From Rhodospirillaceae bacterium (GTDB lineage Bacteria; Pseudomonadota; Alphaproteobacteria; Rhodospirillales; Rhodospirillaceae), in the NCBI GenBank assembly GCA_018666155.1, contig JABJAH010000053.1, positions 1 to 40,789 on the forward strand: a stretch of 40,789 nucleotides of DNA, written 5' to 3'. This document shows, piece after piece, positions 35,211 through 40,789 of the stretch. Made by a program: the position numbers and the translations under genes. The notes under the pieces are model-generated. The model saw nothing but the letters and a program-made list of their open reading frames with translations, was not told the DNA's origin and did no database searches. Each line of letters opens with the position of its first letter. Within the stretch, counting starts at the first letter, position 1.

Positions 35211-35224
35211 CTGAAAGCCCGGCC

Positions 35225-37171
35225 ATGCCGCCGCGCCAGAAACCAGATGCGGATACCAAACCAAAGCCTGTCCCTGCGGATAGAAGCAGCGGAAAAACAG
35301 CTGGACGTGTTGAAACTCTAAAAACAGTAACAACGGCAGCTGTTCGGGCCTTATCGGGACAACCCGCGACCAATGTCTCGTTCACACCAATTGCGACCAA
35401 CCAGAAAAGCGGTGGGCCAGGGTCGTCTGTCCGCCTACCGCTACCACCGGCAAAACTAACGCCAGAAAACGTGATCCGCCTCAGAGGCTCAGCCGACGCC
35501 AGCGCGATGCGGTTGCGCCATCATAATGATCGCGTCCACCAACACCGCATGCCTCACGGCAAGGATGCCATCGACGCCTACAACGCCATGGAGCAAACCC
35601 GGGTCGAAGTGCTCGGTTCACAGGATTACATGGGCGTCGCGACAAACTTAGGGCGCGCTCTAGAGCAACGGCTGTCGCTCGAAGGGTATCAAATGGCCCG
35701 CGCGTCGGTGCAAATCCAGATGCAGGATGCGTTAAAGGTCATGATTCACTCCAAGTGCGGTGCGCTCGACCTCGGAGAGGCCGGCGCCCACGTACTTGAA
35801 GTGTCCAAGAAAGAGTACGGCGATGCGCTCGCGCCCTTTCTCGATCGCCTGTCAGAGAACCTTGGCGATCAGCAGTCGTTCTCGAACATTTTACGCGAAA
35901 TGATTGAGGCACTTGATCTAGAAAAGGACGACGGCGGGCGGGATCTAGATGAGGACGAAAGTCCTGACATGAACGAAGAGGCTGATTCGACGTCGGAAAG
36001 CGATGAGGGTGAGAGCGAAGGCGAAGATCAATCGGAACCAGACTCCGGCGATATGGAACCGGAATCCGGTGAAACCGATGAAGATGTTCAACTGGGTGAT
36101 AACGAAGAGGAGTCATCCATTCCCTTTGCGATGGAGTCAGCCGAGGACCCGGGCAACGATGGCGAGCAACCAAAGCCTCAGGCCGGTCACAATCGCGGGG
36201 CCAAAGAAGAACGCTATCGGGTTTACACCACCGAATTTGACCAAATCGAAGATGCGAACAATCTGTGCGACCCGGAAGAACTTTCACGTTTGAGACTTCA
36301 GCTCGACCGCCAGCTTGCTCATATGCAGGGCGTGGTCTCTCGGCTAGCCAACCGCCTGCAACGTAAATTGATGGCCCAGCAGGTTCGCAGTTGGGAGTTT
36401 GATCTGGAGGAAGGCCTACTCGACACCAGCCGCCTGGCTCGGATCGTCGCAAACCCGACTCACTCGCTATCGTTCAAACGCGAGAAGGAAATGGAGTTTC
36501 GCGACACGGCCGTGACATTGTTGATCGACAATTCCGGATCCATGCGAGGTCGCCCCATTACCATCGCAGCCATGAGCGCTGATATCTTGGCGCGGACCTT
36601 GGAGCGGTGCGGCGTGAAAGTCGAAATCCTCGGCTTCACAACAAGCCAATGGAAGGGTGGCCAATCCCGTAAACAGTGGGTCGACTCAGGCAAGCCCGCT
36701 CACCCGGGGCGCCTTAATGATCTTAGACACATCGTCTACAAATCCGCCGACACGCCTTGGCGACGGGCCCGTAAAAACCTAGGCCTGATGTTGCGTGAAG
36801 GCATTTTGAAAGAGAACATCGATGGCGAGGCTCTCGCCTGGGCTCATAGTCGCTTGGTCGCACGGCCCGAAGCGCGCCGCATCCTAATGGTGATTTCCGA
36901 CGGCGCTCCTGTCGATGATTCTACGTTGTCCGTTAATCCAGGAAACTACCTGGAGAAACATTTGCGAGACGTGATTACGTTCATCGAAATGCGTTCGACC
37001 GTTCAATTGCTAGCGATTGGCATCGGGCACGACGTAACACGGTACTATCGCCGAGCCGTCACCCTCATGGACGTGGATGAACTGGGCGGTGCGGTTATGG
37101 CCCAACTCACAGACCTGTTCGACGAGCATGACGGACGACGCCCCACAGCGATGGCCGCCACTGTATTCTGA
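35225..37171 (+). CDS. cobT: Aerobic cobaltochelatase subunit CobT
   Basis: The 648-residue protein has a basic N-terminus, a helical region, a strongly acidic Asp/Glu-rich stretch (roughly residues 235-320), and a C-terminal von Willebrand A domain whose MIDAS motif DNSGSM starts at Asp435. This is the standard CobT layout. With CobS it forms the AAA+ chaperone-like engine of the cobaltochelatase. ATG 35225 was chosen over an upstream frame overlapping cobS because that extension has no family character. cobN is not in the window. Confidence 0.95.
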   Translation: MPPRQKPDADTKPKPVPADRSSGKTAGRVETLKTVTTAAVRALSGQPATNVSFTPIATNQKSGGPGSSVRLPLPPAKLTPENVIRLRGSADASAMRLRHHNDRVHQHRMPHGKDAIDAYNAMEQTRVEVLGSQDYMGVATNLGRALEQRLSLEGYQMARASVQIQMQDALKVMIHSKCGALDLGEAGAHVLEVSKKEYGDALAPFLDRLSENLGDQQSFSNILREMIEALDLEKDDGGRDLDEDESPDMNEEADSTSESDEGESEGEDQSEPDSGDMEPESGETDEDVQLGDNEEESSIPFAMESAEDPGNDGEQPKPQAGHNRGAKEERYRVYTTEFDQIEDANNLCDPEELSRLRLQLDRQLAHMQGVVSRLANRLQRKLMAQQVRSWEFDLEEGLLDTSRLARIVANPTHSLSFKREKEMEFRDTAVTLLIDNSGSMRGRPITIAAMSADILARTLERCGVKVEILGFTTSQWKGGQSRKQWVDSGKPAHPGRLNDLRHIVYKSADTPWRRARKNLGLMLREGILKENIDGEALAWAHSRLVARPEARRILMVISDGAPVDDSTLSVNPGNYLEKHLRDVITFIEMRSTVQLLAIGIGHDVTRYYRRAVTLMDVDELGGAVMAQLTDLFDEHDGRRPTAMAATVF

Positions 37172-37183
37172 TTAAACTCTGTT

Positions 37184-38095
37184 TCACGATGCAACAGGCG
37201 GACCATCGAAGCCTTCGACTCGTGATTTGTCCGCCTCAAAACAGGCAGCGATATGATCGAACAGGACGCGGATTCGAGCTGAACGGCTGACCTCTGCATG
37301 GGTGACCAACCACACTTCGACCGTGTGAAATAACTTGTCCGGTAAAATTCGCTCTAGATTAGGGTCGGCGTCTCCCAGGAAGCAGTCAATCATGGCCAAA
37401 CCTATGCCGGCCCGGGCCGCTTCGTATTGACCGACAAAACTATTAGAGCGGTGAATGATCCGCTCAGCTTCAAACATGGTCTCCAAAACTTGGATTTCGG
37501 ACCGGCCCTGCAGGCTTTCGTCAAAACCGACGTGGAAATGGGGTTTGAGATCACTAACCTTGTCCGGCACACCGTACTCGGCCAAATAGTCTTTGGAGCC
37601 ATACATGCCCATTGCCAGCCCTCCGAGCTTTCGCGCAATTAGGTCCGGCTGCTCAGGCCGGAACAGGCGAAGCGCGATATCCGCTTCTCGCCGCACAAGG
37701 TTTAGAGCCCGGTTATCGACCAGAATCTCGACCTGTAGTCGTGGATACGTCTCATGAAACGACCGTAGATGCTGGGGCAGCCATTTCGTTCCCAGCCCTT
37801 CCGTGCACGAAACTCTAACCAAACCTTCAAGCGCATCCCGCCCCGCATCAGCGCGGCGCTCAATCGCCAGGGCCGACGTCTCCATTTCGCGGGCGTCAGC
37901 CAAGATACCCTCGCCGGTCTCAGTCATGAGCAAGCCTTTGGGCGTCCTCAGAAACAGCGTGGCCCCCAATTTCTCTTCCAGATCCGCGATCCGACGGCTC
38001 AGAGTTGGCTGGCTAACCTTAAGTTTGCGGGCGGCGGCAGACAGGCTGCCGGTCTCGACAACCGCGAGAAAATCTCGAACCACAGACCAGTCCAT
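37184..38095 (-). CDS. LysR family transcriptional regulator
   Basis: The 303-residue protein has a winged helix-turn-helix (MDWSVVRDFLAVVETGSLSA, then LKVSQPTLSRRIADLEEKLG) and a type 2 periplasmic-binding-like effector domain. ATG 38095 is chosen over the in-frame start at 38125 because MDWSVVRDFL is the normal family beginning. It converges on cobT and diverges from the small secreted protein gene at 38244. LysR proteins commonly control the divergent neighbour and themselves, so that gene is the first candidate target. The effector cannot be inferred. Confidence 0.93.
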   Translation of the reverse strand: MDWSVVRDFLAVVETGSLSAAARKLKVSQPTLSRRIADLEEKLGATLFLRTPKGLLMTETGEGILADAREMETSALAIERRADAGRDALEGLVRVSCTEGLGTKWLPQHLRSFHETYPRLQVEILVDNRALNLVRREADIALRLFRPEQPDLIARKLGGLAMGMYGSKDYLAEYGVPDKVSDLKPHFHVGFDESLQGRSEIQVLETMFEAERIIHRSNSFVGQYEAARAGIGLAMIDCFLGDADPNLERILPDKLFHTVEVWLVTHAEVSRSARIRVLFDHIAACFEADKSRVEGFDGPPVAS

Positions 38096-38243
38096 GTTTA
38101 GGCTCCCTTTCACTTTTCGGCGCATAAACAGGCACCGAACAACCTATACATTTTTTTTGTATCACATATGTTTTTTTAGTCAATTCCATTCATATTATTT
38201 GCATACTAAAACATCGGTCATCAACGGAATAGAGGAGATCGAG
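38096..38243. promoter_or_regulatory. AT-rich divergent promoter with dyad symmetries, likely LysR operator region
   Basis: The 148-base gap between the LysR gene and the secreted-protein gene is far richer in A and T than its surroundings. It contains an inverted repeat ATACA-N7-TGTAT (38146-38162) and the palindrome ACATATGT (38164-38171), followed by T-rich sequence. LysR regulators bind such dyads between divergent genes. The exact operator is unproven. Confidence 0.5.
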
Positions 38244-38678
38244 ATGCTTACCGAAGAACGTTTTAGAACTGCGCTGGCCGCCCTGATTATCGCCTTTTCA
38301 TGGAGTCTTGCCGTTTCCGCCCTGGCAGACGAACCGTCACCTCAGACGCCGGTATGGCTATGGTCAGACTCCACTCCGCTTTCAGGGGCAGCCGCCCAGG
38401 CCTTTGGTGATGGGAAGTATGGTGCCGGCATGAGATTGACCCATCGGGCCCTGGCAAACGCCGAGGACAAGCGGGACCGACTGATCGCGCACCACAATCT
38501 TTGTATTGCACACGCAACTAAAGCCAAGACACGGGCCGCTACACGGCATTGTCAGGAGGCCTGGCGCCTGGCTGATAAGGGATTCGTTATCGCTGGCCAC
38601 AGCGGTACAACGGCCGCAGAAATACTAAGTGTGAATCTCGCCGAAATAGGGATGAGCGGATTTGGCAGAGTTCAATGA
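38244..38678 (+). CDS. Small secreted protein of unknown function
   Basis: The 144-residue protein starts at ATG 38244 with GAGGAGAT upstream. It has a signal peptide (residues 9-28, cleavage near ALA-DE). The mature part has TPR-like helices, such as AAAQAFGDGKYGAGMRLTHRAL and AHHNLCIAHATKAKTRAATRHCQEAW, with two cysteines. It looks like a short TPR/Sel1-like periplasmic protein, but I cannot assign a family with confidence. It is divergent from the LysR gene and is followed by a hairpin. Confidence 0.72.
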   Translation: MLTEERFRTALAALIIAFSWSLAVSALADEPSPQTPVWLWSDSTPLSGAAAQAFGDGKYGAGMRLTHRALANAEDKRDRLIAHHNLCIAHATKAKTRAATRHCQEAWRLADKGFVIAGHSGTTAAEILSVNLAEIGMSGFGRVQ

Positions 38679-38689
38679 GCGAGCAGCCT

Positions 38690-38715
38690 GAGGGGGTATG
38701 TGTGCATGCCCCCTC
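38690..38715 (+). terminator. GC-rich hairpin after the small secreted-protein gene
   Basis: GAGGGGG (38690-38696) pairs with CCCCCTC (38709-38715). Inside, a T-G wobble and ATG/CAT extend the stem, leaving a TGTG loop, so the whole stem is about 11 bp. It lies 12 bases after the stop codon. There is no T-run after it, so it may slow or protect the transcript 3' end and not be a classical intrinsic terminator. Confidence 0.45.
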
Positions 38716-38823
38716 GTCTATTCGTAATCTTAGTAATCCCTATGCGGTCATACCGAATTCAATCAACCTCGGCGCGGCTCTACGCTTAGCTGTAAAGATC
38801 ACCCCTAATCGGACAATTCCTTA

Positions 38824-39231
38824 ATGCCAATAGCTGCCGTCACCCGCCTGCGCCTGCGATCCGATGCCGGGCGGCTCCATTTTTTCTGGCTTACTCTTTT
38901 ATCCGTGTGGCAGGCCAAACGGGCTGACGGCAACATGGATTCGCGGATACGCAAAGTGTCACGCAACGAATTTTGGACCCTGACGGTCTGGCGCGATCAA
39001 GCGACCCTCATGGCGTTCGTCACCAACGGAACCCATCGCACGGCCATGCCTAAGCTCGGCAAATGGTGCGACGAATCGTCCTCAGCCCGTTGGGAACTCA
39101 ATGACTTAGAAACGCCATCTTGGCAGGGCGCAATGCTCGCGCTTGGCCGCTTTGGACGTACCCACCGCGTAGCAGCGCCTTCATCCGCTCAGTCCGCGGG
39201 GCTTCCCCTTGGCAGCCGAGAGGCCTGTTAG
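38824..39231 (+). CDS. DUF3291-like (dimeric alpha-beta barrel) protein
   Basis: The 135-residue protein has the pattern of DUF3291 and monooxygenase-like dimeric barrels: MPIAAVTRLRLRS, FFWLTLLSVWQAKRADGN, then NEFWTLTVWRDQATLMAFV and HRTAMPKLGKWCDE. Similar small proteins are often annotated as antibiotic-synthesis monooxygenase-like, but no activity can be inferred. No secretion signal is evident. The ribosome site is weak. It is 145 bases after the previous gene and 55 before the MAPEG gene. Confidence 0.72.
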   Translation: MPIAAVTRLRLRSDAGRLHFFWLTLLSVWQAKRADGNMDSRIRKVSRNEFWTLTVWRDQATLMAFVTNGTHRTAMPKLGKWCDESSSARWELNDLETPSWQGAMLALGRFGRTHRVAAPSSAQSAGLPLGSREAC

Positions 39232-39286
39232 CTGCATAGACCGGCAGCGGTGAAGAAATAATAGAGATACTGAAAGAGTGCATCCC

Positions 39287-39727
39287 ATGACCGCAGTCGC
39301 TTTTGACCTTCAGATTCTTTGGCCCGTTATACTTGTTATGGCCCTCACCGTTGTCTCGGGGGCTTGGCTCCTGAAACTACGCGTTGGGGCGTTGAAAACG
39401 CGTCAGGTGCGTATGGCCTTTTATGCCAGCTACCGTGACGGCGAAGAACCGGAACAGGTGGCGGTCGCGACACGTCATTATGCGAATCTCTACGAAACAC
39501 CGGTGCTGTTTTATCTGGGGTGTCTTGTCGCTGGGATCCTCGGCCCCGTCGGCCCTGTTGCGTTGTCAGCCGCTTGGGGATTTGCCGGGCTACGGATTGC
39601 GCAGAGCCTGGTGCACTTGACCAGCAACAACGTCATGTGGCGCGCCAACGCCTTCTGGGCAAGCTGTGTGATGCTGTTCACTCTGTGGGGCATCAACATT
39701 GATACGCTTCTCAGTATGAGCGGTTAG
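39287..39727 (+). CDS. MAPEG family membrane protein
   Basis: The 146-residue protein has four hydrophobic helices (LQILWPVILVMALTVVSGAW, VLFYLGCLVAGILG, VALSAAWGFAGLRIAQSLVH, WASCVMLFTLWGI) with YANLYETPVLFYL in the second, characteristic of bacterial MAPEG proteins. The family includes glutathione transferases and eicosanoid enzymes, and bacterial members are mostly uncharacterised. ATG 39287 is preferred over GTG 39278 because GAAAGAG lies 8 bases upstream. It converges on rpmB across a terminator. Confidence 0.85.
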   Translation: MTAVAFDLQILWPVILVMALTVVSGAWLLKLRVGALKTRQVRMAFYASYRDGEEPEQVAVATRHYANLYETPVLFYLGCLVAGILGPVGPVALSAAWGFAGLRIAQSLVHLTSNNVMWRANAFWASCVMLFTLWGINIDTLLSMSG

Positions 39728-39757
39728 ATAGTCGCAAACACCGGCCACAAAAGAAAA

Positions 39758-39776
39758 AGGCCCGCTGAGCGGGCCT
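39758..39776 (-). terminator. Intrinsic terminator of rpmB
   Basis: AGGCCCGC (39758-39765) and GCGGGCCT (39769-39776) form an 8-bp perfect stem with loop TGA. Read on the minus strand, the stem is followed by TTTTTC, the standard form of a Rho-independent terminator, 25 bases after the rpmB stop. On the plus strand, after the MAPEG gene, there is only a weak pyrimidine tail (CCTT), so it may end that transcript less well. Confidence 0.9.
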
Positions 39777-39801
39777 CCTTAACCGTATCTGATTAAACCC
39801 A

Positions 39802-40092
39802 CTAAGCCGCTTTGGCTTGGGCCTTCTTGATACGGCGTTTAATTTTGACGGCCGTATCGGTCAGCTCATTATCTTTAGCCGCCAACAGATAGGCATCAAG
39901 ACCACCGCGCTTCTCGATCGACCGAAGAGTGCTGGTGGCAAGGCGAAGTTTGATCGGCGCATCAAAGGTTTCACTCAATACCGTAACAGCCTGCAGATTC
40001 GGCAGGAAGCGCCGGCGAGTCCTGTTATGGGCGTGACTGACATTGTTGCCCGTCATGACCCCTTTACCTGTGATGTCACAGCGTCGCGACAT
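39802..40092 (-). CDS. rpmB: 50S ribosomal protein L28
   Basis: The 96-residue L28 protein has the MSRRCDITGKGVMTGNNVSHAHNRTRRRFLPNL N-terminus typical of the family and a basic C-terminal KIKRRIKKAQAKAA tail. It is a component of the large ribosomal subunit. AGGAG lies just before ATG 40092. The gene stands alone on the minus strand between its terminator and the uncharacterised gene at 40191. Its nearness to cobS-cobT fits a common alphaproteobacterial order. Confidence 0.97.
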   Translation of the reverse strand: MSRRCDITGKGVMTGNNVSHAHNRTRRRFLPNLQAVTVLSETFDAPIKLRLATSTLRSIEKRGGLDAYLLAAKDNELTDTAVKIKRRIKKAQAKAA

Positions 40093-40190
40093 GATAAAAC
40101 TCCTATTGGTCCACCCTTAGGGCAGGCCCCAAGGAAGGGCGGGTTTTAGCGGTGCGCTCTGGCTCCGTCAAGGGCTAAATGGCTGTTTTT

Positions 40191-40637
40191 CTAGGGTTTA
40201 CTCGGCCTTCTGCTGGCGTTCTGGACCCCGGTGGATGCCGCCTCTTCGCTTAACGGTTCCGGTTTGTCCTCAAGAAGCCCCCGGATTATGGCAAGGGCGA
40301 TATAGCGTCTCGCCGGATGGACCATGGTTTCGTCAATAACACTCTTGGACCCCTTAAGCATCAGGGCATGGTCAACCATGTCCCTGCACGCCTCAATCTT
40401 TCCACCCTTTGCCGCATGTCTGGCATCAAAAAGGGCGCCGGATATGTCTGGTTTAGGGACGTGACCCGCAGACGTTAGAGCAGCCTTTATGTCTGCCATT
40501 CTCAAGTTTTGGGCGCGGCGGGCCCTTATTCTGGCTTCTAGAGGGTCAGCTGGCGGTCTTGAGCGCGTAGGGCGACCGCGCACTTCGTTGACCGATTTGC
40601 CTGCCTTTTTCCGACCGCCGAGGAGCCATTTAAACAT
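40191..40637 (-). CDS. Uncharacterised cytoplasmic protein
   Basis: The 148-residue protein starts MFKWLLGGRKKAGKSVNEVRG with a basic N-terminus, then a charged region (ARIRARRAQNLRMADIKAALTSAG), a helical segment and a polar C-terminus. There is no signal peptide or known motif. I do not recognise the family. Codon use and the steady frame look like a real gene. It follows a partial gene by 23 bases and precedes rpmB by about 98, so it may share a transcript with the upstream gene. Confidence 0.6.
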   Translation of the reverse strand: MFKWLLGGRKKAGKSVNEVRGRPTRSRPPADPLEARIRARRAQNLRMADIKAALTSAGHVPKPDISGALFDARHAAKGGKIEACRDMVDHALMLKGSKSVIDETMVHPARRYIALAIIRGLLEDKPEPLSEEAASTGVQNASRRPSKP

Positions 40638-40660
40638 GACAGTGAAGCAGCACGGCTCGG

Positions 40661-40789
40661 CTAAGCCGACTTAGACTCAGGTTGAAACAGTGTTGGCTGG
40701 GGGCCGAGCCGGTCTTCTATGGATGCAGCCTGGTCGCCGCCCGGATCGGACGCCCCTGTAACCGAGGCTTCGCCTGCGAACAACCGTCC
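40661..40789 (-). CDS. 3' end of an uncharacterised gene (partial)
   Basis: The minus strand is open from the window edge to a TAG at 40661-40663, coding 42 residues that end SIEDRLGPQPTLFQPESKSA. The tail is polar and unstructured, as in many C-termini. I cannot name the gene. Its spacing of 23 bases to the next gene on the same strand makes a shared transcript likely. Confidence 0.45.
   Translation of the reverse strand, partial: GRLFAGEASVTGASDPGGDQAASIEDRLGPQPTLFQPESKSA

Noticed and set aside
35739..36452. Minus-strand open frame of 237 codons within cobT
   Set aside because: It is antisense to the CobT acidic region and its flanks. The translation is Arg/Pro/Ser rich with no motif, as expected from the complement of Asp/Glu-rich codons.

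Overview
The window reads as a chromosomal segment of an aerobic alphaproteobacterium, most like the Rhodospirillales and their marine relatives. This rests on gene content and order, not on a database search. The indicators are an aerobic cobaltochelatase pair (cobS-cobT) near bolA, a J-domain gene and rpmB; a xerD / large secreted protein / aroK-aroB block; COQ7-type ubiquinone hydroxylase; and glutathione-dependent formaldehyde oxidation. Genes are densely packed, no gap exceeds 300 bases, and I see no insertion sequence, prophage or CRISPR array.

Region 1 (1-2597, + strand): the end of a TonB2-type energy-transduction operon (end of a first exbD, a second exbD, tonB, and a secreted TPR protein). 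It closes at a strong hairpin that also serves the convergent operon.

Region 2 (14947 down to 2620, - strand): nine tightly packed genes, the most striking part of the window. In transcription order they are frmA, a membrane-anchored copper amine oxidase, fghA, two tandem OFA-like MFS transporters, fdsG, fdsB, fdsA/fdhA and fdhD. Together they could carry an amine carbon through formaldehyde, S-hydroxymethylglutathione, S-formylglutathione and formate to CO2 plus NADH. The oxidase lies between the two glutathione-pathway genes, which suggests that its product is formaldehyde (methylamine as likely substrate). That is inference.

Region 3 (15.1-22.2 kb): a PAS/degenerate-GGDEF/EAL phosphodiesterase, a DehI-like protein, an isolated Tat-exported molybdenum hydroxylase large subunit with an alpha/beta hydrolase, a 5'-truncated class III aminotransferase remnant, a small cysteine-containing secreted protein, and tRNA-Leu(CAA) with a recognisable promoter.

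Region 4 (22.3-31.7 kb): housekeeping genes: a YqaA-like membrane protein, dsbB-coq7, an HNH protein, xerD with a large secreted protein and a 45-residue membrane peptide, then aroK-aroB, a CNNM/CorC-type protein and a CBS-pair protein on the other strand.

Region 5 (31.8-40.8 kb): a DUF2889 protein, bolA, a J-domain protein, an SDR without the usual catalytic Tyr/Lys, cobS-cobT, a LysR regulator divergent from a small secreted protein, a DUF3291-like protein, a MAPEG protein, rpmB with its terminator, and two uncharacterised minus-strand genes at the right edge.
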